64,000 nt of DNA from JAAYEA01 sp012689325 (lineage in GTDB: Bacteria > Chloroflexota > Anaerolineae > JAAYEA01): positions 62,001 to 126,000 of the forward strand of contig DAITVZ010000004.1 of assembly GCA_036841525.1 (NCBI GenBank). The letters are read 5' to 3'. The notes beneath the pieces were generated by a model, which saw only the letters and a list, made by a program, of their open reading frames with translations, was not told where the DNA came from and did no database searches. Numbering within the stretch: the first letter of the stretch is position 1; every line of letters begins with the position of its first letter. The position numbers and the translations under genes are program-made. Shown one piece after another: positions 17,806-24,935 of this stretch.

Positions 17806-18075
17806 CTAGCGGCGCAGGCCCAGCCGCGCCACGATATCGCGATAGCGGGTGACATCCTTCTGTGCCAGATAGGACAGGTGCCGCCGCCGTTGCCCAACCA
17901 GCTTGAGCAACCCGCGCCGCGAATGCTCATCGTGCTTGTTGGTCTTGAGGTGCTCGGTGAGATCGCTGATGCGCTGCGACAACAGCGCGATCTGAACCTC
18001 GGGCGAGCCAGTATCATTCGGGTGGAGATGGTACTCTTGAATGATGGTGTCTTTCACGTTCTTTGTCAAAGCCAT
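17806..18075 (-). CDS. rpsO: 30S ribosomal protein S15
   Basis: An 89-residue primary rRNA-binding protein of the small-subunit platform. All landmarks are present: TGSPEVQIALLSQRI, LTEHLKTNKHDEHSRRGLL, VGQRRRHLSYL and RYRDIVARLGLRR. AAAGGAGGTGAGGT gives a very strong ribosome site. Length is the usual one. Confidence 0.98.
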   Translation of the reverse strand: MALTKNVKDTIIQEYHLHPNDTGSPEVQIALLSQRISDLTEHLKTNKHDEHSRRGLLKLVGQRRRHLSYLAQKDVTRYRDIVARLGLRR

Positions 18076-18159
18076 ACCTCACCTCCTTTCCACCCAGGGC
18101 GGTGTACTCGGATTGTATTTTCTGAATAAGCGGCTTTTGGCCCTTGTCTCACGGCCAGG

Positions 18160-18188
18160 ATTATAGCACAAGTCGCGCCAAACAGCAA
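18160..18188 (-). promoter_or_regulatory. Promoter for rpsO
   Basis: Minus strand TTGCTG (18183-18188), 17 bp, TATAAT (18160-18165) with an extended TGC before the -10. The leader is about 80 nt. Confidence 0.65.
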
Positions 18189-18219
18189 AAAACGCGGTCA
18201 AATCCTGCAAATCCCGCTT

Positions 18220-18759
18220 CTATAGGAGCAAGAAGCGCCGCACCAGCCCCTGGCTGCGGCTATCGAGCTGCGAAACGTCCGGGATCTCGTACCGGGCCTG
18301 GTTCACGTCGATGATCAGCCAATGGTTCTTGCCGATCTCGCGCGCATAGTGCACCACGCTGTTGCGCATCACGAACTCTTTCGGCCCCTTGTCCGTGTCT
18401 ACGGTCCAGTAGAGGAAGCCGAACTCGTCCTTGATCTTGCTCACCGCGGTGATCTTGGGCACGAAATAGTGCAGCTCCAGCTCGGTGGACACCGCCTGCC
18501 GGTCAGCCTCGGCCAGCTTGGACCAATCGGCGATGATGCCGATCTCGTCCTGCTCCTCGGAGGCGGCGTCGCGGACGGATAGCAGCGCCGGCCCGCCGGA
18601 AACCGGGAAACAGGAGCGCAGCGAGACGCGGGGGTAATGCGTCCCGTCGCTCAAGGTCAGCCGCAGGGTATCGCCCTCGCGCTCAAAGCGCACATCCTCC
18701 GGCGCCAACATGACCAACTCGAAAGCCTTGCGCGGAACGATCGTCTGTGTCTCTGTCAT
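18220..18759 (-). CDS. DUF1854 family protein, partner of the ABC exporter
   Basis: A 179-residue cytoplasmic protein with the DUF1854 features GTHYPRVSLRSCFPVSG near residue 40, EIGIIADWSKL, LHYFVPKITAV and FVMRNSVVHYAREIG. In other bacteria members of this family are found beside ABC transporters and have been linked to cyanophycin metabolism by annotation; no cyanophycin gene is seen here. Its ATG overlaps the ABC gene stop by 4 bp (ATGA), so translation is coupled. It is the last gene under the c-di-AMP riboswitch. Confidence 0.82.
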   Translation of the reverse strand: MTETQTIVPRKAFELVMLAPEDVRFEREGDTLRLTLSDGTHYPRVSLRSCFPVSGGPALLSVRDAASEEQDEIGIIADWSKLAEADRQAVSTELELHYFVPKITAVSKIKDEFGFLYWTVDTDKGPKEFVMRNSVVHYAREIGKNHWLIIDVNQARYEIPDVSQLDSRSQGLVRRFLLL

Positions 18760-21020
18760 AGCGCCGGCACCACCCCATCCAGGCTGGATAGCTGGGTCTG
18801 CAATTGCACCAGGTTATAGAACTTGCCCTTGTTCTCCATGAGCTGCTTGGGCGCGCCCTGTTCCTCCAGGCGGCCGTGGTTCAGCACCAGGATGCGATCC
18901 GCGTTATAGAGCGTCGATAGGCGGTGGGCGATGGCGATGGTGGTGCGGCCCTTGACCAGCTTTTCCAGCGCCTCCTGAATCTGCCGTTCGGTCTCGGTAT
19001 CCACGGAGGAGGTGGCCTCATCCAGGATCAGGATGCGCGGGTTGTGCAGGATGGCGCGCGCGATCGAGATGCGCTGCCGCTCGCCGCCCGATAGCCCCGT
19101 GCCGCCCTCGCCGACGATGGTATCGTAACCTTCGGGCAAGCGCGTGACAAAGTTGTGGGCATTGGCCGCCTTGGCCGCGCGAATGATGTCCTCCAGCGTG
19201 GCCTCGGGCTTGCCATAGGCGATGTTCTCGGCGATGGTTCCCTGGAACAGGAAGGGGGTCTGCAGCACCATGCCGATCTGGCGGCGAATCTCTTCCATGG
19301 AGAGGTCGCGGATGTCCACGCCATCGACGCGAATGGTCCCCCGGGTCACGTCGTAAAAGCGACAGATCAGGTTCACCAGCGTGGTCTTGCCCGCGCCGCT
19401 GGGGCCCACCACGCCGATCATCTCACCCGGCTCGATGGTAAAGCTCAGGTCGCGGACCACCGGAAAGTAGGGATCATAGCCAAAGGTCACATTGTCGAAC
19501 TCGATCTTGCCGCCCAGGCTGGGCTGCTGCACCGGCGTCTCGACCTGCTTCTCCGGCTCCTCGTCCAGCATCTCGAACATGCGCTGCGAGATGGTCAGGA
19601 ACTGGTTCAGCGTCTGGCTGATATGGGTGAGGTTGGAGAGGGGGCCATAGAACATGCCCAGGTAGCTGAGAAAGGCCATCAGCGTGCCCAGGGTGATCTT
19701 GTCCGCCAACACCGCCCGGCCGCCAGCATACCAGATGATCAGGCCGCCCACGTTGAAGGCAAACGAGATGAGTGGGTAGAAGCGGCTCCAGGCCTGGTCC
19801 ACCCGCAGGCGCGACTCCAAGACCTTCTGGTTGCGGTCGTGGTAGCGCTCCTCCTCCAGGGATTCCTGGGCGAAGGCCTTGACCACGCGGATGCCCGAGA
19901 GGAAGGTGTTCAGCGTCGCATTGAGGCGCCAGCGCGCGATCCAGAAGCGCTCAAAGTGCGGGCGCATGTAGCGATAGTAGAAGTAGGCCGCCGCCACCAC
20001 CAGGGGCGTGGGGATCAGCACGTAGAGGCCCAACGAGGGAGCCATGGTGAAAAGGACCGCGCCGATGCCGATCACCAGCATGATGTTCAGCGCAAAGCCG
20101 GTGATCTGCGAGACCAGGCCCTGCAACTCGGAGGTGTCCTGGTTCACCCGGGTCATCAGCCGGCCGATCTGGTTCTTGTCGAAATAGTCGATGGGCAGCT
20201 TGTTCAGATGGGTAAAGAGTTGGTCGCGCAGGTCCGAGGTGAAGCGCGTGCTCAGGTTGATGTTCATGCGGTTGGTAAAGATCGTGATGATCACCCGCGT
20301 GACCTGAATGCCGAGCAGCCCGCTGACCAGCCAGACGAGGAGGTCCGCTTTGGCCCCCGCCTTGAGCACATCGTCGATCAGGATGCGGGTGAGGTAGGGC
20401 GGCAAGAGGTCCACCAACACGCCAGCCAGCATGAGCAGCACGATGCCCAGCAGGGTTCCCCAGAACGGCCTGGCCAGCGCCATCAGCCGCTTAAAGATCT
20501 TGCCCCGCTGGATGCAGCTCGGGCAGACCTTGGTGGAGCGGTCCACCAGGGTGCGCCCGCAAACCAGGCAGCGATGGTCGTCGGCGTCGGGATCGGGCAC
20601 GGCGACTTGTTCGCCGTTCTCCGCCAAGTCGTGGAGGTAATAGGCCACGCGACCGAAGCGATCGATCAGGTCGTTGGAATAGTGGAGCAATACCTGAGGT
20701 TTCTGGTCAACGGTGACTTGCAGCAGCCCGTTGCCCACGCATCGCTCGACCTTGGCGTCGGTGATCTGATCCAGGGGGAGTTTGTATCTGACGTTTGCGG
20801 TGCCATTGTGACGATCCAAGACCCAGAGGTCTTGCCGGTTGATCATCAACCACTGCTCGCCGAAGGCGCCGTCCGGGGCCAGGTCGGACTTGACGGCCAG
20901 CTTGAGCTCGTCCATATCGCCGCCTTGCGTGCGGTAGGCGGCAACGACCGAGTCTGGTAGCGCGACGTGGGGCGCCGCGCCCGGCATCTTGGACAAATCT
21001 TGCTTGTCCCCAGTATTCAA
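18756..21020 (-). CDS. ABC exporter half-transporter (TMD-NBD) with extra N-terminal domain and zinc ribbon
   Basis: A 754-residue protein from TTG 21020. Residues about 1-140 are a soluble beta-rich domain resembling a PH-like fold. Next comes a zinc ribbon (CLVCGRTLVDRSTKVCPSC, about 153-171), then six membrane segments (about 190-470) and a C-terminal ATPase with GPSGAGKTT (Walker A), LSGGERQR (signature) and ILILDEAT (Walker B). It should work as a homodimer. TTG is chosen because AGGAGG ends 6 nt upstream (21027-21032); an in-frame ATG at 21092 lies inside the riboswitch terminator region. Substrate unknown; c-di-AMP control hints at osmotic or envelope physiology. Confidence 0.88.
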   Translation of the reverse strand: MNTGDKQDLSKMPGAAPHVALPDSVVAAYRTQGGDMDELKLAVKSDLAPDGAFGEQWLMINRQDLWVLDRHNGTANVRYKLPLDQITDAKVERCVGNGLLQVTVDQKPQVLLHYSNDLIDRFGRVAYYLHDLAENGEQVAVPDPDADDHRCLVCGRTLVDRSTKVCPSCIQRGKIFKRLMALARPFWGTLLGIVLLMLAGVLVDLLPPYLTRILIDDVLKAGAKADLLVWLVSGLLGIQVTRVIITIFTNRMNINLSTRFTSDLRDQLFTHLNKLPIDYFDKNQIGRLMTRVNQDTSELQGLVSQITGFALNIMLVIGIGAVLFTMAPSLGLYVLIPTPLVVAAAYFYYRYMRPHFERFWIARWRLNATLNTFLSGIRVVKAFAQESLEEERYHDRNQKVLESRLRVDQAWSRFYPLISFAFNVGGLIIWYAGGRAVLADKITLGTLMAFLSYLGMFYGPLSNLTHISQTLNQFLTISQRMFEMLDEEPEKQVETPVQQPSLGGKIEFDNVTFGYDPYFPVVRDLSFTIEPGEMIGVVGPSGAGKTTLVNLICRFYDVTRGTIRVDGVDIRDLSMEEIRRQIGMVLQTPFLFQGTIAENIAYGKPEATLEDIIRAAKAANAHNFVTRLPEGYDTIVGEGGTGLSGGERQRISIARAILHNPRILILDEATSSVDTETERQIQEALEKLVKGRTTIAIAHRLSTLYNADRILVLNHGRLEEQGAPKQLMENKGKFYNLVQLQTQLSSLDGVVPAL

Positions 21021-21026
21021 TTCTGC

Positions 21027-21051
21027 CTCCTCTATGGGCCACCTGGCCCAT
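21027..21051 (-). promoter_or_regulatory. Ribosome-binding site with adjoining palindrome that sets the TTG start
   Basis: AGGAGG (21027-21032) lies 6 nt before TTG 21020. A perfect stem ATGGGCC-aggt-GGCCCAT (21034-21051, minus strand) ends one base upstream of it and may limit or expose the site. Confidence 0.6.
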
Positions 21052-21080
21052 TGAACGAGGCGCCCTACTCCATACACAAA

Positions 21081-21112
21081 GAAAAAGGGCACCTACAGAC
21101 AATATGGTGTCC
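21081..21112 (-). terminator. Riboswitch terminator
   Basis: Minus strand GGACACC (21106-21112) pairs with GGTGCC (21088-21093, one bulged A), followed by CTTTTTC. It directly follows the c-di-AMP aptamer and precedes the ABC gene, which is the layout of a transcription-terminating OFF switch. Confidence 0.72.
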
Positions 21113-21120
21113 TTCTCCTA

Positions 21121-21228
21121 CGCCTACGAGGTTAGCTGTCGGGCTTGGGCCGAAGAAGTGGCCCTACGGCAGTCTCTGTCGACTCGCCCCCAGGATTGGT
21201 TCCCCCGTTGCACACTGTGCACTAGGCG
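21121..21228 (-). promoter_or_regulatory. c-di-AMP riboswitch (ydaO/yuaA class) controlling the ABC-DUF1854 operon
   Basis: On the minus strand the 108-nt aptamer starts and ends with a perfect P1 helix (CGCCTA at 21223-21228 and TAGGCG at 21121-21126). It carries, in order, GGGGGAACC, then GGGGCGAGTC, a stem ending TAGGGCC-acttcttc-GGCCC, and the class hallmark CCCGACAGCTAACC (21130-21143). These match the conserved core of ydaO/yuaA RNAs as I know it from solved structures, including the order and spacing. A consensus promoter lies about 36 nt upstream and an intrinsic terminator 9 nt downstream. Binding of c-di-AMP in this class usually turns expression off. Confidence 0.9.
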
Positions 21229-21263
21229 CTGCGTATGCGATTGCCATACCTCTTACACGTTCC

Positions 21264-21292
21264 ATGATATCACACCTTGCGCATATTGTCAA
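21264..21292 (-). promoter_or_regulatory. Promoter of the riboswitch-ABC-DUF1854 operon
   Basis: Minus strand TTGACA (21287-21292), 17 bp, TATCAT (21264-21269). The -35 box overlaps the stop codon region of the upstream gene (stop at 21289). Transcription starts near 21257, just before the aptamer. Confidence 0.8.
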
Positions 21293-22770
21293 AGATCGCG
21301 AGGTGATTCGCGCAAACCCGCGCACTCGGCCAGCGCCGCCACCAGCCGCGCCAGGTAGCCGTGCCGCTCGGGGACGTGGTTCTGGCGCAGATGGGCGTAC
21401 TCGTCCAGCGCCCGCTGCAAGGCCGCGCCCCCGGACAACTGACCCGCCAGGGCGGCCAGCAGCGGGTGCATGGTGGCGGCAAAGGCCCCCACGTAAAAGT
21501 CGCGAAAGCCGGTGCGCGCCAGCCCTTCCTCCAGCGCGGCGAGCAGGCGCTGGGCCGCGGGGACGGGGTCGCACCCCTGGGCGAGCGCCTCCCGCAGCGC
21601 CAGCGTCGCCTCCCACTGGGCCAACTGGCCCGCCAGGTCGCCCAGAAAGCGGGCCGGGTCGTGGAACATCAACCCGCCCAGGCGCCCCGCCCGGGCTCCC
21701 GCGGCAGCCGCCAGCAGCCGCTCCCGCGCCGCTGCGGCCCGCGCTCCATCCCCATCCGCCAGCGCCGCCCAGCCCTCGGCGACCTCGTCCCCCAGCGCCG
21801 GGATCAGCTCCTTGGCGAACTTGAGCAGGTTAGCGGCCTCCGCGCCCCGGCCGCGCGCCAGTTGGGCAAAGAGGTAGGTGTGCGGCAGTTGCAGGACATG
21901 GTTTTGCGCGTTGCCCATGGCCCCCAGGGGGTAGCTCGCCGGGTCGAGGCCCTCAAACGTCGCGGCGAGGCGCGCCGGATCGTTGTTGGTGCGCGGCACG
22001 GAGGGCTCGTCCTCGATGGCGCCATAGGGGTAATAGAGCGTCCGTGCCTGCAGACCGTGCTCGGCGACGATGCGCAGGTGGTCGCGGTTGCAGGCCAGTA
22101 GCCCCCACGGCTCGGGGTTGGCCCGCGTCAGCGCCGCCAAGGTCTCGCCCAGCACCCGGTCGCGCAGCTCGGCGGCGTTGGGAACCTCCACCACCTTGGG
22201 TCGCCAGCCCCACCACATCCAATAGTTGAGCCTCATCCCCGGGCGCAGCCGGTCGGCCAGGCGGCGATGGTCCAGCAGCAGTTGCACGAACTCGGCGGGG
22301 GGCGAGCCCTCGTAGCCGCCGGGGTCGCTATCGATGATGGAGAGGCCATCGGCCTCCGCCAGCGGCTCCAGGAACGCGCGCCGCGCCACCATCAGCTCGG
22401 CGCGCTCGCGGCGGTCGCCGGGGTTGAGGCGGCGCTCGGTGGTGAAATAGGGGCGCTCCTCGAAGGGATAGCTGGCGGCCTGCGCATTGCCCACCGCGTT
22501 GGCGCTCAGCACCAGCCAGACGGTCAGGTTGTGCTCCCGGTGCGCCAGCTCGATCACCTGGCGCAGCTTGTCCAGGTGGGCCTCGTCGCTGGGGGTGAGG
22601 GGGAGCGGCATGGTGTCCACCATGGGCCAGATCTGCAGCAGGTTGTAGCCCAGGGCGCTGATCCCGCCCAGGTAGGCCCGCCAATCCTCCAGCGTCCAGG
22701 TGCGCGCCGCGTAGGGGTGATGGTACCCCCAGTGCATATGCACGTACATCCCCAGCCATCGCCTCGGCAT
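21289..22770 (-). CDS. TIM-barrel protein resembling glycoside hydrolases, family not identified
   Basis: A 493-residue protein without signal peptide. The N-terminus (MYVHMHWGYHHPYAARTWT, then LEDWRAYLGGISALGYNLLQ) and segments such as LTVWLVLSANAVG, LSIIDSDPGGYEGSPP and LRLNYWMWWGW-type aromatic strands suggest a barrel of the kind in hexosaminidase-like enzymes. The C-terminal 200 residues are Ala/Leu-rich helices. I cannot name catalytic residues with confidence. GGGAGGG precedes the ATG. Neighbours on the right include a GH20-like gene 3.5 kb away, which may hint at amino-sugar metabolism. Confidence 0.6.
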   Translation of the reverse strand: MPRRWLGMYVHMHWGYHHPYAARTWTLEDWRAYLGGISALGYNLLQIWPMVDTMPLPLTPSDEAHLDKLRQVIELAHREHNLTVWLVLSANAVGNAQAASYPFEERPYFTTERRLNPGDRRERAELMVARRAFLEPLAEADGLSIIDSDPGGYEGSPPAEFVQLLLDHRRLADRLRPGMRLNYWMWWGWRPKVVEVPNAAELRDRVLGETLAALTRANPEPWGLLACNRDHLRIVAEHGLQARTLYYPYGAIEDEPSVPRTNNDPARLAATFEGLDPASYPLGAMGNAQNHVLQLPHTYLFAQLARGRGAEAANLLKFAKELIPALGDEVAEGWAALADGDGARAAAARERLLAAAAGARAGRLGGLMFHDPARFLGDLAGQLAQWEATLALREALAQGCDPVPAAQRLLAALEEGLARTGFRDFYVGAFAATMHPLLAALAGQLSGGAALQRALDEYAHLRQNHVPERHGYLARLVAALAECAGLRESPRDL

Positions 22771-22799
22771 AAGCCCTCCCTTGAGAATAGACTCACGGC

Positions 22800-22872
22800 G
22801 TCATTCCGAGGTCCTCCGAGGAATCTCCCGCTGCGGTGGCGTGGAGACCCCTTCGGCGGACCTCGGGGTGAC
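22800..22872. repeat. Interspersed palindromic repeat (REP/MITE-like), 73 bp
   Basis: Ends GTCATTCCGAGG and CCTCGGGGTGAC form an imperfect terminal inverted repeat. The interior carries nested short palindromes (TCCTCCGAGGA and CCGCTGCGG). This is the familiar GTCATTCCGAG...CTCGGGGTGAC type of non-coding repeat seen between genes in many genomes. It lies in the 365-bp intergenic space 22771-23135, which otherwise holds only promoter-like sites. Confidence 0.65.
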
Positions 22873-22936
22873 ATGGCTGTGCATTTTCATCCGCAACGGT
22901 GAGCCGCGGCTCATAGCCAACTCCTTCGGAGTCGCT

Positions 22937-22965
22937 TTGTCGCTCGCGCCGCAGGATAGTACAAT
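22937..22965 (+). promoter_or_regulatory. Possible upstream promoter of the mazEF module
   Basis: TTGTCG (22937-22942), 17 bp, TACAAT (22960-22965), directed toward the toxin-antitoxin genes. Confidence 0.4.
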
Positions 22966-23060
22966 GCGGGCGGGATGGCAAGAGCAGACGGGACCAGAAT
23001 AGGTGCATCAGCCAGAACTGATGCCTCCACCACGCGTCCGAGATTCTGGCGCATGGTTTC

Positions 23061-23089
23061 TTGCCGCGGCGGAGACGATCGTGTATAAT
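23061..23089 (+). promoter_or_regulatory. Promoter of the mazEF module
   Basis: TTGCCG (23061-23066), 17 bp, TATAAT (23084-23089), about 47 bp before the antitoxin ATG. Confidence 0.65.
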
Positions 23090-23135
23090 ATAGTCAACTG
23101 GTCGTTTTGATGGGCGAATTCAGAGGTTTTGACAC

Positions 23136-23372
23136 ATGAGTACGGATATTTCCATCCCTAGCGTGATCCATACCGCTGCCGAGAGTCTGGCGCAACGGCT
23201 GGGTGTCTCCGTGAGCGCCTTATACGAGGCTGCCCTGGCTGCTTATCTCAACGCTCATCCTGCAGAAGAAGTCACAGAGGCGCTCAATCGCGTTTATGAT
23301 GCAGAGCCGTCTGCTATGGACACGACGTTAGTGCGCGTCCAACTGCAATCCGTGGGGGGCCGGGCCTGGTGA
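23136..23372 (+). CDS. MazE-like antitoxin
   Basis: A 78-residue protein. Its first half (SIPSVIHTAAESLAQRLGVS, then VSALYEAALAAYL) looks like a ribbon-helix-helix DNA-binding domain; the second half is an acidic/polar tail that would wrap the toxin. Immediately followed by, and overlapping (GTGA), the MazF/PemK toxin gene. It should repress its own promoter at 23061-23089. Confidence 0.82.
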   Translation: MSTDISIPSVIHTAAESLAQRLGVSVSALYEAALAAYLNAHPAEEVTEALNRVYDAEPSAMDTTLVRVQLQSVGGRAW

Positions 23373-23710
23373 TCGCTCGTGGCGAGATCTGGTGGGCTGA
23401 CTTGCCCGAACCCGTCGCCTCGGAGCCGGGGTATCGTCGTCCTGTGCTCGTAATACAAGCGGACAGCTTTAACCGCAGCCGGATCGCTACGGTGATCGCG
23501 GTGGTGGTTACCTCCAATCTGCGACTGGCTTTGGCCCCGGGCAATGTGCTCTTGCCCAGCAAGGCGACTGGTCTGCCTCAAGATTCGGTGGCGAACGTGT
23601 CCCAGGTCATTACACTGGACAAGGCGTTCCTCACCGAGCGTGTTGGCCCTTTGCCCTCATACTTGCTCGAGCTTGTTGAGGATGGATTGCGCCTGACTCT
23701 CTCTCTGTAA
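23369..23710 (+). CDS. MazF/PemK-family mRNA interferase toxin
   Basis: A 113-residue protein starting with GTG (GTGA overlap with the antitoxin stop). It has the family landmarks: ARGEIWWADLPEP, GYRRPVLVIQADSFNRS, AVVVTSNLRLA, LPQDSVANVSQVITLDK and a C-terminal VEDGLRLTLSL. MazF enzymes cut single-stranded RNA at short motifs; the motif for this one is unknown. It forms a two-gene toxin-antitoxin module with the preceding gene. Confidence 0.9.
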   Translation: MIARGEIWWADLPEPVASEPGYRRPVLVIQADSFNRSRIATVIAVVVTSNLRLALAPGNVLLPSKATGLPQDSVANVSQVITLDKAFLTERVGPLPSYLLELVEDGLRLTLSL

Positions 23711-23759
23711 GGCCGGTTGCGTGCTCCTGTAGGCTGGTTGGGCAAGTATCCCCGTCGTC

Positions 23760-24076
23760 CTACGCCGCCGAAAAGATCAGGATCTTGCCCGAGTTATGGG
23801 TGACCACCACCACATCCTCGCCGCGTCCGCCGGTGATCCGGGCCGGGATGGCGATCTCGTCCCGGCCGTCGCCGTCGATACCGGGCACGGCGTATTGCAC
23901 GAGTTGACGGTGCTCGGCCCCAGATAGATCTCGCGGCGGGCGATCTGGGAATCCGGAAACAGACCGGTGCTGCCTTTGGGGTACTGTAAGATGGATTCGG
24001 CCATGCGTCTCTCCTGTCGCTGGGTGATGCGCCTGTTGGCCAGAGTCGTGTTCCTGCTCGTGTCGGCCACCACCAT
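23760..24076 (-). pseudogene. Frameshifted remnant of an FG-GAP/VCBS-repeat protein
   Basis: On the minus strand one frame reads MAESILQYPKGSTGLFPDSQ followed by IARREIYLG, then the sense continues in another frame as RQLVQYAVPGIDGDGRDEIA and VVVVTHNSGKILIFSAA-stop. GIDGDGRDEIAIP is a calcium-binding FG-GAP-type motif. The break is near 23910, consistent with a one-base change in a GGGG run. There is no start or full repeat array, so this is a C-terminal remnant (or a sequencing error in a short protein). The remaining bases of 23711-24109 hold nothing else recognisable. Confidence 0.55.
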
Positions 24077-24109
24077 CGCGCTGCCGTATTAATCGTGGCT
24101 ATCGTGCCG

Positions 24110-24652
24110 CTAGCGCTCAAACCTCTCTTCTTGGATGCAGTCCTTGTATTCGAATTGCCAGAGATAGTTGTCCTGAGTGGAGACATCTGTTACTCGGTAA
24201 CTGCCGCTCTTGCTCTCGCTGCTCAGAATGACAACAAAGGCCCGGTCGTAGCGACGATCCCCAAAAAAGAATAGATCCACGAGCCTGGCATTCTCGACGC
24301 ATGGTTGGTGATACCATGAGTGTTGCCCCAAGACCGCTATCGCATCCGTCCTGGGCATTCCCGGATCAATATGACGCTGTGCGAAGCTGAAAGGATTGGG
24401 AGCAATATAGCAGGTTGATAGTGCCGCTGCAAAGACAATGAGATAGACCGTGATCAGCGTAACCCTGACAGCTCGTGCCAAGCGAGAGGGCATGGTTCCC
24501 AGCAACTCTCTCAACTCGTTCCTGAAGATGTACAGCGGTATTAGAAACAGGAGCGCGGCTAGCAGAGCGTAGAGCAGCCCATCGGACCACCACGTGTGAA
24601 ACGCCAGATACTCATAGATATCGCTAGAAAGCCTCGAAACAAAAGACTGCAT
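24110..24652 (-). CDS. Two-pass membrane protein of unknown function
   Basis: A 180-residue protein from ATG 24652 (AAGAGG upstream). Two hydrophobic segments (about 24-44, LLYALLAALLFLIPLYIF, and 66-86, VTLITVYLIVFAAALSTCYI) are followed by a soluble part with GMPRTDAIAVLGQHSWYH, which recalls the short SmpA/BamE-like motif, and FFFGDRRYDRAFVVILSS. It uses more A/T and rarer codons than its neighbours, which may indicate transfer together with the adjoining remnant and toxin-antitoxin genes. No function assigned. Confidence 0.6.
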   Translation of the reverse strand: MQSFVSRLSSDIYEYLAFHTWWSDGLLYALLAALLFLIPLYIFRNELRELLGTMPSRLARAVRVTLITVYLIVFAAALSTCYIAPNPFSFAQRHIDPGMPRTDAIAVLGQHSWYHQPCVENARLVDLFFFGDRRYDRAFVVILSSESKSGSYRVTDVSTQDNYLWQFEYKDCIQEERFER

Positions 24653-24795
24653 GCTGATGCCTCTTCCTGAACGTCCAGTGCGAAGCCCGCACAAATGGTT
24701 GGAATAGAGCGCAACATCCACACGCATGGGTGCGGCGCTTAGCTCGCGGCCATCTGCGTTTCGTTTTGTGGCACAAGACAACGCAGCGTGAGTTC

Positions 24796-24824
24796 ATCAT
24801 AACACAGCATGTGGGCCGTGGCAA
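24796..24824 (-). promoter_or_regulatory. Promoter for the membrane protein gene at 24110-24652
   Basis: Minus strand TTGCCA (24819-24824), 17 bp, TATGAT (24796-24801), with a leader of about 140 nt. Confidence 0.5.
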
Positions 24825-24935
24825 CCGCTTCTGGGCGAGTGTGCGCCACGCGCCGCCCCGTTTGGCGTTTTGACCGGAAACCCGTACACTAGGCGGCAGT
24901 GGGTTTTCGCTATCCCGTCGCCCGGAGGAGGTCCC

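Noticed and set aside
22800..22872. Insertion sequence remnant
   Set aside because: Too short, with no transposase fragment or target-site duplication seen; the ends fit a palindromic interspersed repeat instead.
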